A DNA stretch of 64,000 nucleotides from Ariolimax columbianus (taxonomy: Eukaryota > Mollusca > Gastropoda > Stylommatophora > Arionidae), in contig JAVGWX010000012.1 in NCBI GenBank assembly GCA_036924085.1, positions 965,001 to 1,029,000 on the forward strand, written 5' to 3'. Shown here piece after piece: positions 52,201 to 55,300 of this stretch. The stretch's first letter is position 1. Each line of letters begins with the position of its first letter. The notes below the pieces were generated by a model, which was not told the DNA's origin, did no database searches, and saw only the letters and a list, made by a program, of their open reading frames with translations. Both the position numbers and the translations under genes were made by a program.

Positions 52201-52300
52201 TGAGGATGGTGAGAATCCAGAGCTGTCGCTGTCTAACATCTCTGAGACGGGTATTCTCAGCAAGGAGGAGAGTGTGTCAGTCGTGGATGAACAGGAGGCG
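7156..52300 (+). CDS. CFAP65: CFAP65-like gene, 13 exons visible (partial at both ends)
   Basis: Join of 7156-7240, 7950-8108, 11957-12145, 13320-13433, 16031-16186, 18531-18674, 21265-21381, 23652-23795, 26986-27075, 28263-28424, 42879-43042, 45356-45512 and 52184-52300. All junctions are GT-AG and the frame is continuous for about 599 residues. Internal introns are phase 0 except the phase-2 intron between the 11th and 12th exons; the intron before the first visible exon is phase 1. The product has three ASH/MSP-like beta-sandwich repeats (about residues 33-90, 95-207 and 235-322), a charged helical segment (about 408-425) and an acidic Ser-rich tail. I recognise the pattern as the C-terminal third of CFAP65/CCDC108, a ciliary central-apparatus and sperm-flagellum protein of roughly 1900 residues in mammals. 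The assignment is from memory of the family, not a search. Hydin or another ASH-repeat protein is the alternative. The start codon lies upstream and no stop is visible. Confidence 0.8.
7246..7733. repeat. TCTG/TGTC microsatellite, imperfect
   Basis: Alternating tgtctgtctg and tgtgtctg words over about 490 bp, starting five bases after the exon 1 donor. All three forward frames are open here only because of the simple composition (Cys/Val/Leu/Ser peptides). Confidence 0.92.
7734..7936. repeat. 17-bp minisatellite, about 12 copies
   Basis: Unit ggtgctgtagttgttat; ends about 13 bp upstream of the exon 2 acceptor. Confidence 0.9.
7950..8108 (+). CDS. CFAP65: CFAP65-like exon 2 of window (ASH repeat)
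   Basis: The acceptor is ctccaccag and the donor ACCTTG|gtcagt; 53 codons, phase 0 at both ends. It encodes [18 protein letters not shown] followed by alternating hydrophobic strands ending in GRETL, typical of an ASH/MSP beta-sandwich. The in-frame ATG at the first base is probably internal, because an open, phase-matched exon precedes it. The 17-bp array 7734-7936 ends only about 13 bp before the exon. Confidence 0.85.
8193..8810. repeat. 20-bp minisatellite, variable unit
   Basis: Unit gtgcattgatctgtgtggag with optional short insertions (gtgtggag, gtggat). About 25-30 copies. Confidence 0.92.
8862..9240. repeat. 38-bp minisatellite, 10 copies
   Basis: The unit starts ttggtgagtgagcctcaagt, and each copy contains a good 5' splice-site match (TTG|GTGAGT). 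Copies differ by a single recurrent A/T change (gagtgag or gagtgtg). Confidence 0.96.
9325..9440. repeat. Short tandem repeat
   Basis: Repeats of tccatggaatgtctggat with partial copies and a tcttgtatcca linker. Confidence 0.75.
9483..10446. repeat. 12-bp minisatellite, about 80 copies
   Basis: Unit ccatccatctca with variants (gtcacc, ttgcc, tcatc). The 12-bp unit keeps frames open on both strands ([15 protein letters not shown] peptides), so those frames are not evidence of coding. Confidence 0.97.
10447..10740. other. Non-repetitive intron sequence
   Basis: Complex sequence between arrays. No exon with matching phase, no RNA gene and no mobile-element hallmark seen. Confidence 0.5.
10741..10926. 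repeat. 20-bp minisatellite, about 9 copies
   Basis: Unit atgagatatttcacccacaa, with early copies diverged (cagaaatgaaatatttc). Confidence 0.9.
10927..11530. other. Non-repetitive intron sequence
   Basis: About 600 bp of complex sequence. Short open frames on the minus strand have no recognisable domain. I see nothing supported here. Confidence 0.5.
11535..11790. repeat. Minisatellite of about 32-41 bp, 6-7 copies
   Basis: The unit is built on cttgaccatatgttggttcc and ggtggacccccttat, with an optional tgttat segment that makes the unit length vary. Confidence 0.88.
11957..12145 (+). CDS. CFAP65: CFAP65-like exon 3 of window
   Basis: The acceptor is actgataccag and the donor AAGAAG|gtcaga; 63 codons, phase 0. 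It completes the first ASH repeat ([18 protein letters not shown]) and opens the second with [17 protein letters not shown]. The YNGG-type turn followed by a strand is characteristic of CFAP65 and other ASH proteins, where non-matching neighbours are described as equal in register. Confidence 0.88.
12325..13120. repeat. 30-bp minisatellite, about 26 copies
   Basis: The unit contains acagacagacattgacatac and taatagttga. The left third is degenerate and mixed with cagacacagacag words; the right part (12740-13110) is regular and alternates att/gtt and ataaca/atacta variants. Confidence 0.94.
13320..13433 (+). CDS. CFAP65: CFAP65-like exon 4 of window
   Basis: The acceptor is ttttatctgcag and the donor TACATG|gtgaga; 38 codons, phase 0. 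It encodes [20 protein letters not shown] and then [11 protein letters not shown]. The G-x-I-x-PG turn and the W-x-FSPLE-x-K-x-Y signature mark the middle of an ASH repeat. Both flanking introns carry minisatellites (30-bp upstream, 21-bp downstream). Confidence 0.9.
13550..14075. repeat. 21-bp minisatellite, about 25 copies
   Basis: The unit is gttgagatcagtcagtattc plus t. The 21-bp length keeps a frame open on each strand (ILLRSVS, LNRILTD). Confidence 0.96.
14078..16030. repeat. 17-18-bp C-rich minisatellite, about 110 copies
   Basis: The unit is catctcacctccaccc with one or two extra bases and recurrent tgcaccccc and cccacat variants. Almost no G is present on the + strand for 1.9 kb. 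The last unit supplies the acceptor of the exon at 16031. The 698-residue Pro/His/Ser/Thr frame through it is a composition artefact. Confidence 0.96.
16031..16186 (+). CDS. CFAP65: CFAP65-like exon 5 of window
   Basis: The acceptor (cacatcaccag) lies inside the last unit of the 2-kb CACCTCCACCC array, and the donor (GGACAG|gtcagt) is the first unit of a 29-bp array. It has 52 codons, phase 0. It begins [19 protein letters not shown] and closes the second ASH repeat at GIGYDP, then runs through a polar linker ending VELPGQ. An upstream open frame through the array is spurious. Confidence 0.88.
16187..16556. repeat. 29-bp minisatellite, about 13 copies
   Basis: The unit begins gttgatgggtcagacagagg and continues actttatca. 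The first unit overlaps the 5' splice site of the exon ending at 16186 (gtcagttgatgg), so the array starts at the intron's first bases. Confidence 0.95.
16614..17296 (+). mobile_element. Probable solo LTR, 683 bp, with TTAG target duplication
   Basis: The ends are TGTAGCAG and CTGTTACA, imperfect inverted termini of TG...CA type. The 4-bp TTAG lies immediately on both sides (16610-16613 and 17297-17300). A TATA-like word (gtgttatatacac) lies near 16972. There is no coding capacity. The distal part is related to 22560-23194. Gypsy-type solo LTR is the best guess; the family is not identified. Confidence 0.62.
17301..18450. repeat. 14/17-bp minisatellite
   Basis: Unit gatgagatgtttgaaat and a shorter gagatgttggaaat form, interleaved without fixed order for 1.15 kb. 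It starts directly after the target-site copy of the LTR at 16614-17296. Confidence 0.94.
18531..18674 (+). CDS. CFAP65: CFAP65-like exon 6 of window
   Basis: The acceptor is ccccgttctag and the donor CCCAG|gtaggg; 48 codons, phase 0. It encodes [19 protein letters not shown], then strands with FVTNKS and FFEWHV. The pattern 'strand, G-x-x-P-L, R-R-hydrophobic-strand, N-x-S, strand' is the start of the third ASH repeat. A 14/17-bp array stops about 80 bp before it. Confidence 0.88.
18735..19130. repeat. 15-bp T-rich minisatellite
   Basis: Unit tgtttgtcttctgtt with a catttcatg insertion in later copies. All forward frames are open (Cys/Leu/Phe/Val-rich) because of composition. Confidence 0.9.
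19131..19457. other. Non-repetitive intron sequence
   Basis: About 325 bp of complex sequence. An open stretch near 19230-19357 ends in a stop and has no ASH-like content. The ASH repeat is already continuous across the flanking exons, so no exon is needed here. Confidence 0.55.
19458..20498. repeat. 25-bp minisatellite, about 42 copies
   Basis: The unit is tgtctcacctgtacttctgt plus agtca, with agtcg and tgtca variants. Strongly homogeneous. Confidence 0.97.
20499..20850 (+). pseudogene. LINE reverse-transcriptase C-terminal fragment, decayed
   Basis: The + strand reads [16 protein letters not shown], then an FHQTC-type segment, RRxRWLG after a stop, and [14 protein letters not shown] frame change is needed near 20770 to reach [16 protein letters not shown]. 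This order (LYGSExW, RRWxWLGH, TWRRxxExEL, DRxxWRxxVxAL) is the post-RT tail of RTE/CR1-like non-LTR retrotransposons. Several stops and one frameshift make it dead. The 5' end is truncated exactly at the edge of the 25-bp array. Confidence 0.72.
20868..21040. repeat. 34-bp minisatellite, about 5 copies
   Basis: The unit contains tcactagtcacaaggtgaca. Each copy carries the 12-bp palindrome TGACAGCTGTCA. Confidence 0.9.
21192..21252. repeat. (TG)n run and poly-C tract
   Basis: A short TG dinucleotide run at 21192-21215 and 16 C in a row at 21237-21252. The C run is part of the pyrimidine tract of the exon acceptor at 21264. Confidence 0.85.
21265..21381 (+). CDS. CFAP65: CFAP65-like exon 7 of window
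   Basis: The acceptor is preceded by 16 consecutive C then ttgctgttacag; the donor is TGTGAG|gtgagt. It has 39 codons, phase 0. It encodes [19 protein letters not shown] and then [20 protein letters not shown]. It completes the third ASH repeat (P-x-x-G-x-I-x-P turn followed by the final strands). Confidence 0.9.
21397..21522. repeat. 15-16-bp minisatellite beside a donor
   Basis: Unit gtcagctggtcattgg, about 8 copies, starting about 15 bp after the donor of the exon at 21265-21381. The same motif reappears at 23205-23280, so one array seems to have been split by the block in between. Confidence 0.85.
21640..21990. repeat. Degenerate repeat of about 60 bp
   Basis: Loosely repeated words cgatctgtgcattcacata, aatcagatcac and cacgtactcag. 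Similar words resume at 22530-22565, after the LINE fragment, showing that the LINE inserted into this repeat. Confidence 0.55.
21998..22510 (+). pseudogene. LINE C-terminal domain fragment, frameshifted
   Basis: [12 protein letters not shown] (frame from 21998), then a one-base shift at about 22035 into an open frame with [48 protein letters not shown] and [11 protein letters not shown]. It ends in a degenerate zinc-finger tail ([14 protein letters not shown]), where the second Cys of the expected C-x-x-C is Tyr. This is the C-terminal tail of a non-LTR retrotransposon. It is 5'-truncated and broken, but a 181-codon frame survives, so it is younger than the fragment at 20499. Confidence 0.8.
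23196..23285. repeat. GGTCATTTGGTCA minisatellite, right part
   Basis: About five diverged copies of tggtcatttagtaaa/ttggtca words, matching the array at 21397-21522. Confidence 0.7.
23353..23622. repeat. 19-bp minisatellite, about 13 copies
   Basis: Unit gatgagataattgtgacat with a recurrent ttgtat variant; ends 30 bp upstream of the exon 8 acceptor. Confidence 0.94.
23652..23795 (+). CDS. CFAP65: CFAP65-like exon 8 of window
   Basis: The acceptor is catctctgcag and the donor CTTGTG|gtaagt; 48 codons, phase 0. It encodes a tyrosine-rich start ([18 protein letters not shown]) and a charged helix-prone stretch. It follows the third ASH repeat and resembles the helical connector after the last ASH domain in CFAP65. 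The upstream flank is a 19-bp array; a 44-bp array starts about 90 bp after the donor. Confidence 0.82.
23890..24600. repeat. 44-bp minisatellite, about 16 copies
   Basis: The unit begins gaccaggaccttcagattgt and continues gggccaagctgggatagg. Copies are nearly identical in the middle and diverge at the right end (gatcaggactttc). Confidence 0.96.
24760..25625. repeat. ACA-rich array with ACTACATCC interruptions
   Basis: Runs of (ACA)n punctuated by actacatcc and by a larger repeat with ccataccaataaccaaaata (three copies at about 25060, 25205 and 25545). Frames are open on both strands (Thr-rich on +, Val- or Cys-rich on -). This is composition, not coding evidence. Confidence 0.93.
25640..26085. 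repeat. 16-bp minisatellite, degenerate
   Basis: Unit gtgactcaatctatca alternating with gtgactcaatctctga, giving a 32-bp higher period in the middle. Confidence 0.88.
26100..26740. repeat. 28-bp minisatellite, about 22 copies
   Basis: The unit begins gaggtcaaccattaggacat and continues gagagcta; variants are agcca, and accaggagg in the right third. Confidence 0.96.
26741..26985. other. Non-repetitive intron sequence before exon 9
   Basis: About 245 bp of complex sequence ending in the acceptor. Nothing else recognised. Confidence 0.5.
26986..27075 (+). CDS. CFAP65: CFAP65-like exon 9 of window
   Basis: The acceptor is ggctttctcag and the donor TATAAG|gtaaac; 30 codons, phase 0. It encodes a Ser/Gly-rich linker ([18 protein letters not shown]). 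A second AG two bases later would break the frame, so the first is chosen. It is low in conservation and supported mainly by phase and composition. The 36-bp C-rich array starts about 30 bp after the donor. Confidence 0.7.
27105..28250. repeat. C/T-rich minisatellite of about 36 bp
   Basis: The unit is ctctgtttatcacctcacat followed by acactct and a variable C run. It starts about 30 bp after a donor and ends just before the next acceptor, so it fills the intron. Many units carry a decoy acceptor (cacctcacag). Confidence 0.95.
28263..28424 (+). CDS. CFAP65: CFAP65-like exon 10 of window
   Basis: The acceptor is gcacctcccacag and the donor TTCCAG|gtcagg; 54 codons, phase 0. It encodes a charged helix ([20 protein letters not shown]) and then [17 protein letters not shown]. 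The acceptor resembles the 36-bp array units just upstream (gtttatcacctcacag), as if they shared an origin. A 14.5-kb intron follows. Confidence 0.82.
28440..29060. repeat. 15-bp T-rich degenerate minisatellite
   Basis: Unit ttgtttgatgttacg with many changes and an attatg extension; starts about 15 bp after the exon 10 donor. Confidence 0.87.
29061..29345. other. Non-repetitive intron sequence
   Basis: AT-rich complex sequence with one short + frame (29177-29380) that runs into the next array. No known domain seen. Confidence 0.45.
29347..29535. repeat. 31-bp minisatellite, 6 copies
   Basis: The unit is gacatgttgtgtgcatgcac plus tgatggcagat. Copies are almost identical, and each contains the palindrome GTGCATGCAC. 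Confidence 0.96.
29575..29702. repeat. Short tandem duplication, 2-3 copies
   Basis: Repeats of gacttctagctggataactc with tggactggattagaactg. The rest, to 30000, is unassigned complex sequence. Confidence 0.8.
30003..30132. repeat. 21-bp minisatellite, 6 copies
   Basis: The unit is gatgtagctgggatgtagcc plus t, just upstream of the giant 18/24-bp array. Confidence 0.93.
30198..36690. repeat. 6.5-kb 18/24-bp array with 1938- and 1200-bp higher-order periods
   Basis: Two unit types alternate: 18 bp (ctagcactagataccatg) and 24 bp (the same plus ctcctt). An actatg variant falls at about 30747, 30993, 31426 and 32440, and again exactly 1938 bp later at 32685, 32931, 33364 and 34378. The last of these recurs 1200 bp on, at 35578. 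A ctagctctag...ctactt variant shows the same steps (31907, 33845, 35045). The right end (36290-36690) is more diverged. Because both units are multiples of three, frames of about 2166 (+) and 2255 (-) codons are open. Confidence 0.97.
36691..36978. other. Non-repetitive intron sequence
   Basis: About 290 bp of complex sequence. No exon in phase, no RNA gene and no element ends recognised. Confidence 0.5.
36979..38030. repeat. 39-bp minisatellite, about 27 copies
   Basis: The unit begins gttttagcaaagcatcttgt and continues gtgttgggtcaaagtaatc/g. The 39-bp length keeps frames open on both strands ([23 protein letters not shown]). A few units are shortened by two or three bases. Confidence 0.97.
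38105..38168. repeat. 24-bp repeat, nearly 3 copies
   Basis: The unit is ccatgactccgtcacactgg plus ctgc. Confidence 0.85.
38531..38540 (+). promoter_or_regulatory. TATA-like box
   Basis: aatataaaag followed by a GC-balanced stretch and then the array of gagagagggtgagt units. It is the best core-promoter match outside simple repeats; it probably belongs to the LTR-like block. Confidence 0.4.
38590..38815. repeat. Minisatellite of about 54 bp, 4 copies
   Basis: The unit contains ggtgagtgagagcagg and gagaatatacttgactta. Each unit includes a GTGAGT 5' splice-site-like word. Confidence 0.88.
38885..39570. repeat. 32-bp minisatellite, about 21 copies
   Basis: The unit begins catgagataggccggtgaga and continues gcggtcgactta. 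It gives a GTCGAC palindrome every 32 bp. Very homogeneous (c/t at one position). Confidence 0.97.
39571..40123. other. Complex sequence inside the LTR-like block
   Basis: A short duplicated gcagttgagaaagatttgag segment near 39590-39680 is followed by about 450 bp of complex sequence with an 83-codon + frame (39749-40000). That frame has no recognisable domain; I do not call it a gene. Confidence 0.4.
40261..41095. other. Degenerate repeat then non-repetitive sequence
   Basis: 40330-40600 carries loosely repeated gttacatcacgttaggtcat words. The remainder is complex with no exon, RNA gene or open frame supported. Confidence 0.5.
41096..41660. repeat. 22-bp minisatellite, about 25 copies
   Basis: The unit is accctacaccccatggtaga plus gg, with gaag and cctcc variants and an occasional extra C. 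Each unit contains an NcoI-type CCATGG palindrome. Confidence 0.96.
41740..42760. repeat. Pyrimidine-rich tract of about 1 kb
   Basis: Almost purely C/T on the + strand, with ttcccctcccctccattccc and later tctcctacattcccct units; a 13-base C run sits at about 42741-42753. The purine-rich minus strand could form triplex (H-DNA). Frames are open by composition only. Confidence 0.93.
42879..43042 (+). CDS. CFAP65: CFAP65-like exon 11 of window
   Basis: The acceptor is tttgatttcag and the donor CTTCG|gtaacc; 164 bp, phase 0 in and phase 2 out. It encodes [20 protein letters not shown], then a helical segment with [13 protein letters not shown]. The Arg codon is split across the next intron. Continuity with the preceding exon (VHDYNIFQ then YNFPEAL) is plausible, but a small exon could be missed in the 14.5-kb intron between them. 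Confidence 0.8.
43148..43375 (+). other. Uncertain short open frame after exon 11
   Basis: An open frame of 76 codons with ordinary codon-like composition ([16 protein letters not shown], then [20 protein letters not shown]) ends in TAG at 43375. An AG lies just before it (ctcactatag). Its frame does not join the exon ending at 43042 (phase 2), so it is not a simple alternative last exon. It may be a mobile-element remnant or a chance frame. No family recognised. Confidence 0.3.
43432..43656. repeat. 21-bp minisatellite, about 10 copies
   Basis: The unit is ctcacagaccagtttctgta plus c, with virtually no variation. Frames are open in two directions because 21 is a multiple of three. Confidence 0.96.
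43711..43818. repeat. 53-bp tandem duplication
   Basis: Two copies of caatgtggaaacagtggaac followed by aacagaatggatcacatttg. Confidence 0.9.
43938..44823. repeat. 52-bp minisatellite, about 17 copies
   Basis: The unit begins aagctgaggctgaggtctat and continues tacagccagactttgatgct. Copies differ by gct/gctaagg and gagg/gggg changes only. Confidence 0.97.
44824..45050. other. Non-repetitive intron sequence
   Basis: About 225 bp of complex sequence; nothing recognised beyond a doubled gtcgcaggt word. Confidence 0.45.
45052..45312. repeat. 44-bp minisatellite, about 6 copies
   Basis: The unit begins ctgaccatctctcctgactg and continues ctgaccttactagtctatga. It ends about 40 bp before the exon 12 acceptor. 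Confidence 0.95.
45356..45512 (+). CDS. CFAP65: CFAP65-like exon 12 of window
   Basis: The acceptor is atgtgtgttgcag and the donor GATGAG|gtaaga; 157 bp. The first base completes the split Arg codon, and the open frame reads [20 protein letters not shown], then [10 protein letters not shown] and an acidic stretch. An internal alternative donor after 45461 (CACAG|gtcagg) is also phase 0 and would remove 17 residues. A 17-bp array begins at the main donor. Confidence 0.82.
45513..52090. repeat. 6.6-kb 17-bp array with higher-order repeats
   Basis: The unit gatggatgatgtgaggt, with many 13-, 21- and 25-bp forms, fills the whole intron from the exon 12 donor to about 90 bp before exon 13. Longer blocks recur: about 47080-47720 repeats 642 bp later. 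Another block, with ggtgttggattgatgatgtg, occurs at about 46068 and 46176 and again 597 bp later. Minus-strand frames (HHPSPHIIH) are artefacts. Confidence 0.96.
52184..52300 (+). CDS. CFAP65: CFAP65-like exon 13 of window
   Basis: The acceptor is gctgcctccacag and the donor GAGGCG|gtaggt; 39 codons, phase 0. It encodes an acidic Ser-rich tail ([18 protein letters not shown]). It sits between the 6.6-kb 17-bp array and the 11.7-kb G-rich array, and is one of the few complex stretches in the last 18 kb. No stop is reached, so at least one more exon is expected beyond the window. Confidence 0.72.
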
Positions 52301-52309
52301 GTAGGTGGC

Positions 52310-55300
52310 TGAGTCTGGAAGAGATTCTTGTTGGGTAGAGGGGGAGCATGAGGGAGAAGATTCTTGTAGAGTGGGGGGGGAAGGGGTAGAAAATTGTTTT
52401 GTAGTGGGGGGGGGGAGGGGGAGAAGATTTTTGTAGAGTGGGGGTAGGGGGAGAAGATTCTTGTAGAGGGGGGTGGGGGGAGAGAAGCGGGTGAAGAAGA
52501 TTTTTGTAGAGTAGGAGGGGGGGGAGGGGTAGAAAATTGTTTTGTAGTGGGGGGGGGAAAGGGGGAGAAGATTTTTGTAGAGGAGGGAGGGGGAGAAGAT
52601 TCTTGTAGAGGGGAAAGGGGGGGGGAAGAATCTTGCAGAGGAGGGGAGGGGGGGGAAGAAGATTCTTGTAGAGGAGGGGGGGGAGAAGATTCTTGTAGAG
52701 GGGAAAGGGGGGGGGGAAGAATCTTGCAGGGGAGGGGGGGGGGAGAAGATTCTTGTAGAGGAGGGGGGGGAGAAGATTCTTGTAGAGGGGAAAGGGGGGG
52801 GGAAGAATCTTGCAGAGGAGGGAGGGGGGGGAGAAGATTCTTGTAGAGGAGGGGGGGGGAGAAGATTTTTGTAGAGGGGAAAGGGGGGGGGAAGAATCGT
52901 GCAGAGGAGGGAGGGGGGGGAAGATTCTTGTAGAGGAGGGGGGGGAGAAGATTCTTGTAGAGGAGGGGGGGGGGGGTGAAGATTCTTGTAGAGGAGGGGG
53001 GGGAGAAGATTATTTGGGGGGAAAGGGGGGGGAAAGAAGATTCTTGTAGAGGAGGGGGGGGAGACGATTCTTTAGAGGGGAAAGAGGGGGGGAAAGATTC
53101 TTGTAGAGGAGGAGGGGAGAAGATTCTTGTAGAGGAGGGGGGGGGGAGAAGATTCTTTAGAGGGGAAAGGGGGGGGGGGAAGAAGATTCTTGTAGAGGAG
53201 GGGGGGGGGAGAAGATTCTTTAGAGGGGAAAGGGGGGGGGGAGAAGATTCTTGTAGAGGAGGGGGGGGGGAGAAGATTCTTGTAGAGGAGGGGGGGGGGA
53301 AAGATTTTTGTAGAGGGGGGGGGGAGAAGATTCTTTAGAGGGGAAAGGGGAGTGGCGAGAAGATTCTTGTAGAGGAGGGGGGGGGGGGCGGAGAAGATTC
53401 TTGTAGAGGAGGGGGGGAGCAGAAGATTCTTTAGAGGGGAAAGGGGAGTGGCGAGAAGATTCTTGTAGAGGAGGGGGGGGGGGAAGATTCTTGTAGAGGA
53501 GGGGGGGGGGGCGGAGAAGATTCTTGTAGAGGAGGGGGGGAGCAGAAGATTCTTTAGAGGGGAAAGGGGAGTGGCGAGAAGATTCTTGTAGAGGAGGGGG
53601 GGGGGGGGAGAAGATTCTTTAGAGGGGAAAGGGGGGAGGGGAGAAGATTCTTGTAGAGGAGGGGGGGGGGAGAAGATTCTTGTAGAGGAGGGGGGGGGAG
53701 AAGGTTCTTGTGGAGGAGGGGGGGGGAGAAGATTCTTTAGAGGGGAAAGGGGGGGGGAGAAGATTCTTGTAGAGGAGGGGGGGAGGAGAAGATTCTTGTA
53801 GAGGAGGGGGGGGAGAAGATTCTTTAGAGGGGAAAGGGGGGGGGGGAGAAGATTCTTTAGAGGGGAAAGGGGGGGGGGGGAGAAGATTCTTGTAGAGGAG
53901 GGGGGGGGAGAAGATTCTTTAGAGGGGAAAGGGGGGGGGGAGAAGATTCTTGTAGAGGAGGGGGGAGGGAGAAGATTCTTGTAGAGGAGGGGGGGGAGGA
54001 GAAGATTCTTGTAGAGGAGGGGGGGGGGAGAAGATTCTTTAGAGGGGAAAGGGGGGGGGGGAGAAGATTCTTGTAGAGGAGGGGGGAGGAGAAGATTCTT
54101 GTAGAGGCTGGGGGGGGGGGGGAGGAGAAGATTCTTTAGAGGGAAAAGGGGGGTTAAGAAGATTCTTGTAGAGGAGGGGGGGGAGAAGATTCTTTAGAGG
54201 GGAAACGGGGAGGGGGGGAGAATATTCTTGTAGAGGAGGGGGGGAGAAGATTCTTTAGAGGGGAAACGGGGGGGGGAGGGAGAAGATACTTGTAGAGGAG
54301 GGGGGGGGGAGAAGATTCTTTAGAGGGGAAAGGGGGGGGGGAGAAGATTCTTGTAGAGGAGGGGGGGGGGGGAGAAGATTCTTTAGAGGGGAAAGGGGGA
54401 GGGAAGAAGATTTTTGTAGAGGAGGGAGGGGGATGAGAAGATTCTTGTAGAGGAGGGGGGGGGGGGAGGAGAAGATTCTTGTAGAGGATAGGGGGGGCAG
54501 AAGATTCTTTAGAGGGGAAAGGGGGGGGGAGAAGATTCTTGTAGAGGATAGGGGGGGCAGAAGATTCTTTAGAGGGGAAAGGGGGGGGGAGAAGATTCTT
54601 GTAGAGGAGGGGGGGGGGGGAGGAGAAGATTCTTGTAGAGGAGGGGGGGGAGAAGATTCTTTAGAGGGGAAAGGGGGGGGGGAAAGAAGATTCTTGTAGA
54701 GGAGGGGGGGGAGGAAAAGATTCTTGTAGAGGAGGGGGGGGGGGGAGAAGATTCTTTAGAGGGAAAAGGGGGGGGAAGAAGATTCTTGTAGAGGAGGGGG
54801 GGGGGAGAGAAGATTCTTTAGAGTAGAAACGGGGGGGGGGGGGGAGAAGATTCTTGTAGAGGAGGGGAGGAGAAGATTCTTGTAAAGGAGGGGGGGGGGG
54901 AGAAGATTCTTGTAGAGGAGGGGAGGAGAAGATTCTTGTAGAGGAGGGGTGGGGGAGAAGATTCTTGTAGAGGAGGGGGGGGGGGAAAGATTCTTGTAGA
55001 GGAGGGGAGGGAGAAGATTCTTTAGAGGAGGGGGGGGGGGAGAAGATTCTTGTAGAGGAGGGGAGGGAGAAGATTCTTGTAGAGGAGGGGAGGAGAAGAT
55101 TCTTGTAGAGGAGGGGAGGAGAAGATTCTTGTAGAGGAGGGGAGGAGAAGATTCTTGTAGAGGAGGGTGGGGGGGGAGAAGATTCTTGTAGAGGAGGGGA
55201 GCAGAAGATTCTTGTAGAGGAGGGGGGGGGGAGAAGATTCTTGTAGAGGAGGGGAGGGGGGAGAAGATTCTTGTAGAGAAGGGAGGGAGAAGATTCTTGT

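Noticed and set aside
52547..53338. Gly/Glu/Arg-rich frames (SCRGERGGE-type peptides)
   Set aside because: They come from the G-rich array. G-run length changes shift the frame every few units, so no real frame persists.
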